Positions 1-7,740 are shown, numbered from the stretch's first letter. The stretch: DNA of 23,628 nt from JAUWQU01 sp964605095 (GCA_964605095.1 CAZSBS010000041.1:1-23628); one strand, 5' to 3'. Notes: generated by a model not told the origin, from the sequence alone. Made by a program: numbers and translations.

Positions 1-3000
1 AACGACTACCTTGTCCAGCGGGACGCGGAGTTTGCCAGGCCCATCTTCGAGATGCTCGGCGTGTCGGTCGGCTACATCTCCTCGGAGATGGCGACATTCG
101 GGCCGGAGGGCGAGCCGCGGCGCCAGGCGTACGCCTGCGACGTGACGTACGGCACCAACAGCGAGTTCGGCTTCGACTACCTTCGCGACAACATGAAGTT
201 GGCGGTTGCCGACCAGATGCAGGGGCCGCTGGACTTCGCGATCGTTGACGAAGTTGACAGCATCCTGATCGACGAGGCCCGCACGCCGCTGATCATTTCC
301 GGCCCGGCCTACGGTCAGACGGACCGCTTCCGCAAGGCTGACACCGTGGCCCGCGAGGTGATCTCTCGCAACCGCCCGTGGGACATAGCCAACAAGCGCG
401 TCGAGGCGATCAAGCGGGAGATCAAGTCCCTCATGGGCGAGAAGTCCAAGGCCAAGGGCGAGAAGGGCGAGAAGGTCGATGAGAAGATAGCCCAGGCCGA
501 AGGGCGGCTTGAAGAGGCCGAGTCCGAGCTTGATCGAGAGACCAAGCACTACGAGGTGGAACTGGACAAGAAGGCCGTTCACATGACCCACGAGGGCGTC
601 GGGGCCGCGCAGGAAATCGCGGGCGTCGGCAGCTTCTACGTGGGGGCGAACATGGAATGGCCCCACCTGATGGACAACGCCCTGCGGGCGCACCTTGTCT
701 ACGAGAAGGACAAGGACTACGTCGTCCAGCAGGGTCAGGTGATCATCGTCGACGAGTTCACCGGGCGGCTCATGATTGGCCGGGAGTGGTCCGACGGCCT
801 GCACCAGTCGGTGGACGCCAAGGAGCGCGTGCCGATCAAGGAGGAGAACCAGACCCTAGCGACGATCACGCTGCAGAACTACTTCAAGCTATACAAGAAG
901 CTCGCCGGCATGACGGGCACGGCCATGACCGAGGCGGGCGAGTTCCTCAAGATTTACAAGCTGGACGTCGCGACGATCCCGACCAACCGCCCGGTCAACC
1001 GCGTGGACCACGAAGACCGCATCTACGGCACGGTAGACGCCAAGTACGAAGCGATCGTCGAGGAGATCAACTCCGTCAGCAAGGCAGGCAGGCCGGTGCT
1101 GGTCGGCACGACGAGCATCGAGAAGTCCGAGGTTCTGTCGGAGATGCTCCAGCACCGCTACGGCATCGAGCATTCGGTGCTCAACGCCCGCCCGGAGAAC
1201 GCCGGTCGCGAGGCAGATATCGTCAAGTCCGCCGGCGAGCAGCGCCCGCTGAAGAAGGACTCCAAGAAGATGGTCGGCAACGTGACCATCGCGACGAACA
1301 TGGCCGGGCGCGGCACGGACATCAAACTGGGTTCGGGCGTGGTCTATGAAAAGTGCCGCGTGCCGCCGGCGGAGAAACTGGCCGAACTGGGCATCGAGCA
1401 GGAATTTCTGTTTCCGCCCGGGTCCAACAAGTGCTGCATCCACTGCGCTCAGTATGACGCGGGCACGAATTGCTCGCACTGCTTCAAGCCGAAGCTCGAC
1501 GGCGCTTTTCCGGCCCGCGGGCGGAAGGAATGTTGCGAGGTCGTGCCGTGCGGGCTTCACATCGTCGGCACGGAGCGTCACGAGGCGCGGCGTATCGACA
1601 ACCAGCTTCGCGGGCGATCGGGCCGGCAGGGCGATCCGGGGTCGAGCCGGTTCTTCCTTTCGCTGCGCGACGACCTGATGTCGATCTTCGCCGGCGAGTG
1701 GACGCTGAAGGTGCTGGGCTGGCTTGGCCTTCAGGGCGACGTGGCGATCGAGGACCGGCGGGTCTCCAAGGGCATCGAGCGAGCTCAGAAGAAGGTCGAG
1801 GAGCGAAACTTCGAGATCCGCAAGAACCTCCTCGAATACGACGAGGTGATGGACCACCAGCGCCACACGTTCTACTCGCGCCGCCAGAGGATTCTCGAGG
1901 GTCTGGGCCTCCGCGAGCAGGTCTGGGACATGGTTGTCAACTCGGTGGCCGACGCCGTCGAGAACTACCTCGACGGACAGTATCCCAAGCGATGCATCGC
2001 CGAGTGGGCAAGCAAGGTGCTCCAGATGCTGGTGCGCCCCGAGCGGGTCGACGCCCAGGTGCCCGACGACCTGGCCAGCCTGGAGGCCAACCTCAAGCAG
2101 CAGGCCAAGGAAGAGGCCAGGGCCGTCATCGACGTGACGCTGGGCGAGTACATGGACGAGGAGGCCGACCCGAACGAGTGGGACCTCAAGGGCCTAAGCA
2201 GTTGGGCGATGAGCCGGTTCAGCGTCCAGCTTTCGCAGAACCAGCTCCGCAAGATGAAGCCGCAGGATGTTGGCGACCAGCTCGTTGACGCGGCCGCGGA
2301 AAAGATCGACCAGATCAACCTGACGCCTCTGGGCAAGTTCCTCGCCGAGGACTTCTCGCGAGCCTCGCTTGCCGAGTGGGCCAGGGGGCGGTTCCTGATC
2401 GCCATCGAGCCCGACGAGCTTATGGGCCAGCCCGAGGAGGTGCAAAAGGTGCTGATGGACAAGGTCAGCGCCCAGTACCATCGCCGCGAGATCGAGTACC
2501 CGGTGGAGCACGTGATGGACGTGACGGTCGGCCAGGTCGGGACGGACAACGTCTACGCGCTGCAATACCTCGTCGATTGGGCCAACGCCAAGTACCGTTG
2601 CGGGCTTGCCGTCGATGACCTGCGCGACCGCAAGCCTGCGGAGATCTACCAGCAGCTTGTCAAGCTTTCCGAAGAGTACCTCGCCGGTGGCAAGTTGGAG
2701 GAGGAAATCCGACAGGCTCTCGGCAGCAATCCGACGGCTGAGGCGGTCGAGAAGTACGCGGCCGAACGGTTCCACAGTTCCCTGCCGGCGGAGTCGCTCA
2801 ACGGCGACGCCGTGGGCCGGCTGCTGGAGGTCGGGCGGGAGTTCCTGCGGCGCGAGATGACGGAACTGGAACGGTTCGTCCTCCTCCAAATATACGACAG
2901 TTCGTGGAAGGATCACCTGCTCGCGATGGACCACCTCAAGGCGGGTATCGGCCTGCGCAGCTACGCCGAGCAGGACCCGCGAGTGGCGTTTAAGACGGAG

Positions 3001-3303
3001 GGCGCGGCCCTGTTCCGGGACATGCTCACCGGCGTGCAGGAGAAGGTTACGGACATGATCTTCAAGGTCCGCCTGACGGCCGGGACGGAGATGACGAGCG
3101 TTTACCAGGAATCCAGTGCCGTCCACGAACAACTCCAGGGCTATGACCACCTCGCCCGTGACATGGCCGACCAGGCTGCCGCGGCCCAGCCCCAGAAGGT
3201 GGCGACAATCGTCCGCAACATGCCCAGGGTGGGACGAAACGACCCGTGCCCGTGCGGGTCCGGCAAAAAATACAAGAAGTGCTGCGGCAAGGGCAGAGAG
3301 TGA
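1..3303 (+). CDS. secA: Preprotein translocase ATPase SecA, 5'-truncated by window edge
   Basis: SecA is the cytoplasmic motor ATPase that pushes unfolded preproteins through SecYEG. The frame is open from base 1 (it begins NDYLVQRDAE, the conserved segment after Walker A), so the true start lies upstream; the first internal ATG is at 52. Visible in order: YGTNSEFGFDYLRDNM (nt ~151-198), Walker B VDEVDSILIDEARTPL (~244-291), the cross-linking region GMTGTAMTEA, NBD2 MAGRGTDIKLG and RIDNQLRGRSGRQGDPG (~1594-1641), the helical scaffold/wing with SWKDHLLAMDHLKAGIGLR (~2908-2961), and the C-terminal zinc tail NDPCPCGSGKKYKKCCG. Three departures from textbook SecA are a charged Lys/Glu insertion (~400-540), a nine-cysteine insertion in NBD2 (~1354-1549), and several copies of the helical unit (~2179-2868). 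The visible 1100 codons already exceed the ~900 aa of E. coli SecA. The gene is intact within the window. Confidence 0.98.
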   Translation, partial: NDYLVQRDAEFARPIFEMLGVSVGYISSEMATFGPEGEPRRQAYACDVTYGTNSEFGFDYLRDNMKLAVADQMQGPLDFAIVDEVDSILIDEARTPLIISGPAYGQTDRFRKADTVAREVISRNRPWDIANKRVEAIKREIKSLMGEKSKAKGEKGEKVDEKIAQAEGRLEEAESELDRETKHYEVELDKKAVHMTHEGVGAAQEIAGVGSFYVGANMEWPHLMDNALRAHLVYEKDKDYVVQQGQVIIVDEFTGRLMIGREWSDGLHQSVDAKERVPIKEENQTLATITLQNYFKLYKKLAGMTGTAMTEAGEFLKIYKLDVATIPTNRPVNRVDHEDRIYGTVDAKYEAIVEEINSVSKAGRPVLVGTTSIEKSEVLSEMLQHRYGIEHSVLNARPENAGREADIVKSAGEQRPLKKDSKKMVGNVTIATNMAGRGTDIKLGSGVVYEKCRVPPAEKLAELGIEQEFLFPPGSNKCCIHCAQYDAGTNCSHCFKPKLDGAFPARGRKECCEVVPCGLHIVGTERHEARRIDNQLRGRSGRQGDPGSSRFFLSLRDDLMSIFAGEWTLKVLGWLGLQGDVAIEDRRVSKGIERAQKKVEERNFEIRKNLLEYDEVMDHQRHTFYSRRQRILEGLGLREQVWDMVVNSVADAVENYLDGQYPKRCIAEWASKVLQMLVRPERVDAQVPDDLASLEANLKQQAKEEARAVIDVTLGEYMDEEADPNEWDLKGLSSWAMSRFSVQLSQNQLRKMKPQDVGDQLVDAAAEKIDQINLTPLGKFLAEDFSRASLAEWARGRFLIAIEPDELMGQPEEVQKVLMDKVSAQYHRREIEYPVEHVMDVTVGQVGTDNVYALQYLVDWANAKYRCGLAVDDLRDRKPAEIYQQLVKLSEEYLAGGKLEEEIRQALGSNPTAEAVEKYAAERFHSSLPAESLNGDAVGRLLEVGREFLRREMTELERFVLLQIYDSSWKDHLLAMDHLKAGIGLRSYAEQDPRVAFKTEGAALFRDMLTGVQEKVTDMIFKVRLTAGTEMTSVYQESSAVHEQLQGYDHLARDMADQAAAAQPQKVATIVRNMPRVGRNDPCPCGSGKKYKKCCGKGRE

Positions 3304-3325
3304 AGAAGAAGTAAGAAGAAGTAAG

Positions 3326-3488
3326 AAGTAGTTAGTAAGTAGTAGGTAGGAAGAAGTAAGAGGAAGCAGGAAGTGCGTAATAGATAGCAGGTGGAAAGCA
3401 GGAAGCGGGAGAAGAAGGGTGGTAAGCAGTAGGGAAGAGGCGCCACGCGGTCTTGTCCTACTTCCTACTTCCTGACTACTAACTACTT
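3326..3488. repeat. GTAG-rich imperfect inverted repeat downstream of secA
   Basis: The spacer between secA and the SEC-C gene is purine-rich and low-complexity, built from variants of AGTAG, GAAG and GTAAG. The left arm (3326-3360) contains AAGTAGTTAGTAAGTAGTAG. The right arm (3457-3488) is largely its reverse complement and ends CTGACTACTAACTACTT. The middle (3361-3456) is mostly GGAAGCAGG-like. It has no coding character. A similar architecture recurs at 9609-9779. Its function is unknown; it could fold when transcribed or be a slippage-grown intergenic repeat. Confidence 0.6.
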
Positions 3489-3560
3489 GCTCCGGACGGG
3501 AATTGACGTATCGGCTAGGTGAAACCTTTCTTCGGAAAGGACAATGAAAGGATTCCACAT

Positions 3561-3788
3561 ATGCGTGACTGGTTAGGTGATCGTTTTGCCAAGAAGCAGA
3601 AGGATAAGAAGCTCGAGGAGCTTGCCCTCAAGGGCAAGACCAAGGACGAGATCGAGGCTGACAAGAAGCTCATCAAGGAAACCAAGAAGGTGGACCCCGT
3701 CCACGCCGACCAGGGGCCCGGGCGGAACGATCCGTGCCCGTGCGGCTCGGGCAAGAAATACAAGAAGTGCTGCGGGGCTGAGAAATAG
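3561..3788 (+). CDS. Small SEC-C motif protein
   Basis: This 75-aa protein has a basic, helical, Lys-rich N-terminal half (RFAKKQKDKKLEELALKG) and ends in a SEC-C zinc-binding motif, NDPCPCGSGKKYKKCCG, almost identical to the SecA tail 450 bp upstream. ATG 3561 is chosen because GAAAGGA (3546-3552) sits eight bases before it. An in-frame GTG at 3519 would add 14 residues but has no visible ribosome-binding site. The stop is 8 bp before carA, so the two are probably co-transcribed. SEC-C motifs bind Zn(II) and, in SecA, contact SecB and ribosomes. By inference this could be a free-standing ribosome- or SecB-binding adaptor; no enzymatic domain is visible. Identification of the motif is firm and the role is not. 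Confidence 0.85.
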   Translation: MRDWLGDRFAKKQKDKKLEELALKGKTKDEIEADKKLIKETKKVDPVHADQGPGRNDPCPCGSGKKYKKCCGAEK

Positions 3789-3796
3789 GAGCCGCG

Positions 3797-4999
3797 ATGC
3801 AGACAGCCAAGACATGCAAGCTGGCCCTGGAAGACGGGCTGGTGTTTACCGGCACGAGTTTCGGCGCCGCCGGCGCGGGTGCCGGCGAGGTCGTGTTCAA
3901 TACAGGCATGACCGGCTACCAGGAGGTGCTGACCGACCCCTCCTACGCCGGGCAGATCGTCACCATGACCTACCCGCTGATCGGCAACTACGGCATCAAC
4001 GACGAGGACGTCGAGAGCCACAACCGCAAGGTGCAGGTGGCCGGGTTCGTCGTCAAGGAGCTCAGCCCGGTGGTGAGCAACTTTCGCGCGTCGCGGTCGC
4101 TGTCGGATTACCTCGCGGCCGAGGGGATCATGGGCATCACCGGCGTGGACACGCGGGCGCTGACGCGGCACATCCGCACGGTGGGGGCCCTGAACGGCGT
4201 GATGAGCACTGAACTGCTCGACGACATCGAGCTGGTCCGCAAGGCCAGGGCGCTGCCGTCGATGAACGGCGCGGACTTCGTCAAGGTCGTAATGCCCAAG
4301 AAGCCCTACCATTGGTCGGAGGGCTACGACAGCAGCTTCGCGCAGTCCCACCGCGACCACGGCAAGCGGGTGTTTCGCGTGGTGGCCATTGACTGCGGCG
4401 CGAAGATGAACATCCTGCGAAACCTCGTCGAGTGCGGCTGCGATGTCCAGGTCGTGCCGGCCTCGGCGACGGCGGAGGAAATCCTCGCCCACAAGCCCGA
4501 GGGCGTGTTCATCTCCAACGGCCCGGGCGACCCCGCGGCCGTCACCTACACCATCGCCACGCTGAAGGCCCTCATCGGCAAGGTGCCGATCTTCGGCATC
4601 TGCCTTGGGCACCAACTGCTGTGCTGGGCACTGGGCGGGCGGACGTACAAGCTGAAGTTTGGCCATCGTGGCTGCAACCAGCCGGTGCGCAACAAGGCCA
4701 CGGGCAAGGTGGAGATCACCAGCCAGAACCACGGTTTCGCGGCCGAGGAAAAGTCTCTGACCGCCACCGGCGCGACGGTGACGCACGTGAACCTCAACGA
4801 CATGACGGTCGAGGGCTTCACTCACGCCGACAAGGCGCTATTCAGCGTGCAGTACCACCCGGAGGCCTCGCCCGGCCCGCACGACGCGACGTACCTCTTC
4901 GACTGCTTCCGCTCAATGATGGAAAGCGGCGCAGCCCCGACGGCTGAGCAAATGCACGCCGCGCAGGAAAGGCTGGCGACGGCGGGGAGAAAAGTCTAA
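3797..4999 (+). CDS. carA: Carbamoyl-phosphate synthase small (glutaminase) subunit
   Basis: CarA hydrolyses glutamine and channels ammonia to CarB, which makes carbamoyl phosphate for pyrimidine and arginine synthesis in the cytoplasm. The 400-aa length is normal. The N-terminal CPSase small-chain domain has FNTGMTGYQEVLTDPSYAGQ and ITGVDTRALTRHIR. The C-terminal class I glutamine amidotransferase domain has SNGPGDPA, the nucleophile Cys269 in GICLGHQ, TSQNHGFA, and His354/Glu356 in QYHPEASPGPHD, so the catalytic triad is complete. AGGAG lies just ahead of ATG 3797. It follows the SEC-C gene by 8 bp. carB is not next to it: the next gene is on the opposite strand, so the large subunit must be encoded elsewhere. 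Confidence 0.97.
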   Translation: MQTAKTCKLALEDGLVFTGTSFGAAGAGAGEVVFNTGMTGYQEVLTDPSYAGQIVTMTYPLIGNYGINDEDVESHNRKVQVAGFVVKELSPVVSNFRASRSLSDYLAAEGIMGITGVDTRALTRHIRTVGALNGVMSTELLDDIELVRKARALPSMNGADFVKVVMPKKPYHWSEGYDSSFAQSHRDHGKRVFRVVAIDCGAKMNILRNLVECGCDVQVVPASATAEEILAHKPEGVFISNGPGDPAAVTYTIATLKALIGKVPIFGICLGHQLLCWALGGRTYKLKFGHRGCNQPVRNKATGKVEITSQNHGFAAEEKSLTATGATVTHVNLNDMTVEGFTHADKALFSVQYHPEASPGPHDATYLFDCFRSMMESGAAPTAEQMHAAQERLATAGRKV

Positions 5000-5106
5000 C
5001 CGCAGAGGCGCGGAGGTGCCGAGGACGCTAGGCTTTTTCGTTCACCTGCCGATTCCCAGGTCGGCGAAGTCGCCTTCCTGGTAGACCTTCTCGATGTGAC
5101 TCACCG

Positions 5107-6102
5107 TCAAGGCCGGAGCGGGGTTGCGGGACTCTGCCCCGCCACAAACTCCACCGCATCCGGCAGCCAGCCGCTGGACCAGTGGTGTTTGCGGGCTGGG
5201 CCGTCGCGGTAGTCGTGGGGGATTTGCAGTTTGGTCATGAGTTCGTGAGCGGCCTGGTGTTGGGCGCGGAAGTTTCCGTAGCCGTGCAGGGCCAGGCGCG
5301 CGGGCCGGTCGAGGAATTGTGCGGCGTGAGCAGCGGCAGGGGAACCGGGTGCGGCATTGGCGCCGGGAGCGGCGGTGGCGTCGGCCGCGGCTGCGGCGGC
5401 GAGAAGGGCGGTGATGCGGTACTTATCGAAGTTAGCCTGGGCAGCGAATATGTCCTTCATGCCGTACTTGTTCGGGCTGGTCTCGGTAAGCGGGGCGTCC
5501 CACGCGGCCGCCTTTGCAAAAATGTCTGGGTGTCGCAGCAGCAGGCCCAACGCGCCCCAGCCGGACTTGCTGAAGCCCACGAGCAGCCGGCAGTTCGGGT
5601 CGTCGGGGAGATGGAAGGTTCGCTCGACGAAGGGCAGCACGTCCTGAATGAGGTACGATTCCTGGCGACAGTTGGGGTCGGTGGGGTGGTCGGCGTACCA
5701 AGGCAGGGCGGAGAACGTGGGTTCGACGCAGATCAGGCGGTAGCGGTTGTGCAGGCCGAGCTTGCGGACCTCGGCCAGGCCGTCGCCGTAGCGATTACCC
5801 TCGCCCGCTTCGACGGGCAGGACGTAGAGCACGCGGAGCGGAGCGGGCTTTGCGGCTGACCGGTCGGCACCGGCGGACTTGGCCGGCTCGTCGGGCAGAA
5901 GGATTCGGAGCTTCGTGGGCTTGGCTTGCCGGGGCGAGTAGATCGTGTACGTAATGAAGCCGTCGGCGTCCTTGCCTGCGCCGCTGTAGCGGGCGGGCGG
6001 TTCGCTCAGGGCACCCGCTTGCGTAGCCGCCGTAGCAACGGCGGCGAGTAAAAGAACGGACATGCACGTTACTTCGATGAGCGAGTACATGGTCTGCCTC
6101 AT
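5107..6102 (-). CDS. Secreted esterase-like alpha/beta hydrolase
   Basis: This 331-aa protein resembles the esterase D/PF00756 group, which includes acyl and feruloyl esterases and siderophore esterases. An N-terminal hydrophobic stretch (MSVLLLAAVATAATQA, residues 14-29) looks like a signal peptide, implying export. The hydrolase core shows LRVLYVLPVEAG, then the nucleophile elbow GFSKSGWGAL with Ser178, and a C-terminal HHW (306-308) that probably supplies the catalytic His. The elbow reads G-x-S-x-S rather than the usual G-x-S-x-G. Residues ~234-262 form an Ala/Pro/Gly-rich low-complexity linker. The start at 6102 is supported by AAGGTG five bases upstream; an ATG at 6063 would remove part of the signal peptide. 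It lies downstream of the LarA-family gene on the same strand, 251 bp apart, so co-transcription is uncertain. The substrate is unknown. Confidence 0.75.
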   Translation of the reverse strand: MRQTMYSLIEVTCMSVLLLAAVATAATQAGALSEPPARYSGAGKDADGFITYTIYSPRQAKPTKLRILLPDEPAKSAGADRSAAKPAPLRVLYVLPVEAGEGNRYGDGLAEVRKLGLHNRYRLICVEPTFSALPWYADHPTDPNCRQESYLIQDVLPFVERTFHLPDDPNCRLLVGFSKSGWGALGLLLRHPDIFAKAAAWDAPLTETSPNKYGMKDIFAAQANFDKYRITALLAAAAAADATAAPGANAAPGSPAAAHAAQFLDRPARLALHGYGNFRAQHQAAHELMTKLQIPHDYRDGPARKHHWSSGWLPDAVEFVAGQSPATPLRP

Positions 6103-6139
6103 ATTGTCACCTTACCCAAATAGGCACGCGGCACGAGGC

Positions 6140-6183
6140 GAACGCGATTGTTGTCGATGCCCGTATTTGGCATGTTCGCGTTC
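6140..6183 (-). other. Nested hairpin in esterase 5' region
   Basis: GAACGCGA (6140-6147) pairs perfectly with TCGCGTTC (6176-6183), and inside it ATGCC (6157-6161) pairs with GGCAT (6169-6173). The hairpin sits ~40 bp upstream of the esterase start, so it would lie in its promoter or 5' UTR. It could be an operator dyad or an RNA structure. No T-run follows, so it is not a classical terminator. Confidence 0.35.
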
Positions 6184-6227
6184 TCCTTCCCAGGGATTGC
6201 CATCTGCCTGCCGGCCGATGCCCGTTT

Positions 6228-6342
6228 GTAGTGTCGCCGTCAGGCGATATCCTGGCTCGTAGTGTGCCCGTAAGGGCATATCTTTGGGATAGCGTCTTAC
6301 GACGCCACTACGAACAAAGATATCGCCTTACGGCGACACTAC
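6228..6342. repeat. REP-like cluster: four hairpin units, two forward and two inverted
   Basis: There are four copies of one 24-nt unit: GTAGTG, a 5-nt stem arm, a GTAA or GTCA loop, the complementary arm, then TATC. Forward copies are at 6228-6251 and 6259-6282; inverted copies are at 6288-6311 and 6319-6342. Spacers are 7, 5 and 7 nt. Stem arms are TCGCC/GGCGA, TGCCC/GGGCA, GCGTC/GACGC and TCGCC/GGCGA: three different stems, each perfectly base-paired, with constant flanks. The whole block is also a large inverted repeat. A 5' GTAG followed by a hairpin is the hallmark of repetitive extragenic palindromes mobilised by TnpA-REP (RAYT) transposases, and head-to-head pairs resemble BIMEs. It lies 11 bp past the 3' end of the LarA-family gene, where it could also act on mRNA 3' ends. 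No RAYT gene is in the window. Confidence 0.8.
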
Positions 6343-6353
6343 CAACCCCGCAA

Positions 6354-7643
6354 TCAAAAGGTCTGCCACGCCGGGGCATTCTTCAGCTTGTAGAGCATCT
6401 CGCCGGCCTTGGGGACGTAGAGGCGTCCCTCAGCCTCGTGGCCTTGCCAGTCGGCGATGTAGATCGAGGCTGGGTCGCGGTAGTTGAGGTTCACGGCGCG
6501 GCACTGGGCCTCGGGGATTCCCGTAGCCAGCGTCACGGTGATTCGCGGGCGCTCGATGCCGCCTGCGTACGTGCCTATGCCGCGCACGTGCGTACAGTGC
6601 GCCAGCACGCCCCACGGATAATGCTTGAAGCGGTCCCACTGGCCCAGGAAGTACGGCAGGCAGTGATAGCCGATCTCGCGAATGATCGCGCCGTGAACCA
6701 CGGAAATCTCCCGGATGTGCGGCGCGTAGATGATGAGTTCGCCGCCGTCGGCGACGACGGGCTCCATCTTGTACATGCACTTGGCGCCGACCCAAAGCTC
6801 GTCGTACATCCGCGGCGCGCAGGACAGGACGGACGCGAACGGTTTGTCCACGTAGGTGACGTGGACCTTGTCGGACAGGTCCGCGGCGGCGGACCATGCC
6901 TCGGCCGTCGGGCCGTGATATAGCCCGGCCAGGTCCTGGCCTTTGACGACCATGCAGAGTGCGGAGTTCTCGACTTTGACCATGTCCAGGGCCATGTGAA
7001 GAACCTTGCGAACGGGCGTCAGCTTGGCGCCGATTATCCTCGGGCAGGTGATCAGCGCGCCGAGCCAGTGGAAGAAGTTCAGCAACTCCTGCCCGCATAT
7101 CCCGGGAAAGAAGTACTTGGCCCCGCCCGAGAATCCGACTACCTCGTGGGGGAAGACGGGCCCGCAGATCAGCACGTGGTCGTAGTCGAATATCCGCTTG
7201 TTGATCGTCACGTCGATGTCGCGGGCGAACGGTCGGCAGTCGGGGGGGATGTGCGCGGCGATCTCGTCGCCGGCAAGCCGGCCTATGCAGGCCAGGGCGT
7301 CGGGGTTCTGCCACTGGTGGTTGAAGACGGCGCTGCCTGGGAGCACGTCGGCCCGGCGGCCGGGATCGATGCCCAGGAGCTTGTCGATCATCGCCTCGGT
7401 CATGGGTGGGTGGGTGCCCAGCGCGATGAGAAAGTCGAGCCTGGCCGCCGTCGGGGCGATGGCCTTGTGCAGCAGTCGGGTCACCAGCGGCAGGGGGCAG
7501 GTGCGGGTATGGTCGGGTATGACGACGAGGACCTTCTTGCCTTTGCCCGCCGGGGCTATTGCCCCGGCTGCGCCGGCGACGATTTCGGCGACCTGCTTGT
7601 CGGAAAGGGCCTGGTCAGGTCGTCCTGTGCCTATGATAGTCAT
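6354..7643 (-). CDS. LarA-family (nickel-pincer racemase-like) protein
   Basis: This 429-aa protein is related to lactate racemase LarA and other 2-hydroxyacid racemases/epimerases that use the nickel-pincer nucleotide. The N-terminal half has IPDHTRTCPLP (residues ~42-52) and LGTHPPMT. The catalytic segment is HEVVGFSGGAKYFFPG, with His166 and Lys176 spaced like LarA His174/Lys184, and His192 (FFHWLGA) matches LarA His200. His109 (FNHQW) may be the equivalent of His108. The alignment is from memory, so individual assignments are inference. AGGAG precedes ATG 7643. larB, larC and larE, which make the cofactor, are absent from the window, so it must come from elsewhere. The true substrate cannot be told from sequence, because this family is broad. 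Confidence 0.88.
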   Translation of the reverse strand: MTIIGTGRPDQALSDKQVAEIVAGAAGAIAPAGKGKKVLVVIPDHTRTCPLPLVTRLLHKAIAPTAARLDFLIALGTHPPMTEAMIDKLLGIDPGRRADVLPGSAVFNHQWQNPDALACIGRLAGDEIAAHIPPDCRPFARDIDVTINKRIFDYDHVLICGPVFPHEVVGFSGGAKYFFPGICGQELLNFFHWLGALITCPRIIGAKLTPVRKVLHMALDMVKVENSALCMVVKGQDLAGLYHGPTAEAWSAAADLSDKVHVTYVDKPFASVLSCAPRMYDELWVGAKCMYKMEPVVADGGELIIYAPHIREISVVHGAIIREIGYHCLPYFLGQWDRFKHYPWGVLAHCTHVRGIGTYAGGIERPRITVTLATGIPEAQCRAVNLNYRDPASIYIADWQGHEAEGRLYVPKAGEMLYKLKNAPAWQTF

Positions 7644-7722
7644 TCGGGCTCCTGTTGTCGCTGCGCAGAAGGCTACATGCTTCAGGAACGGAAAGACCGG
7701 CCGGGAACCAATCTCCCGAAGT

Positions 7723-7740
7723 CTGCCTGGCGTCAGGCAG
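7723..7740. repeat. Short perfect hairpin CTGCCTG/CAGGCAG
   Basis: CTGCCTG (7723-7729) and CAGGCAG (7734-7740) form a 7-bp perfect stem with a 4-nt GCGT loop. It is followed by tandem TGAAGTCTGAAGTCT-like repeats to about 7766. A related palindrome, GCCTGCCGGCAGGC, occurs at 15066-15079, and a half-copy, CTGCCTGCCGG, near 6206. This is probably a dispersed intergenic palindrome family. It lies in the 5' leader of the LarA-family gene. Confidence 0.45.

Noticed and set aside
2194..3558. 454-codon minus-strand frame opposite the secA 3' end
   Set aside because: It is antisense to secA and crosses the low-complexity repeat; no domain is visible.
3515..4825. 436-codon minus-strand frame opposite carA
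   Set aside because: It is fully antisense to an unmistakable carA; its His/Arg/Val-rich composition is typical of a shadow frame.
5000..5106. Minus-strand tail encoding HIEKVYQEGDFADLGIGR before a stop near 5042, beside a CCGCAGAGG-type motif
   Set aside because: Only ~20 codons, no start, and no family I can name; it could be a gene remnant but the support is too thin for a feature.
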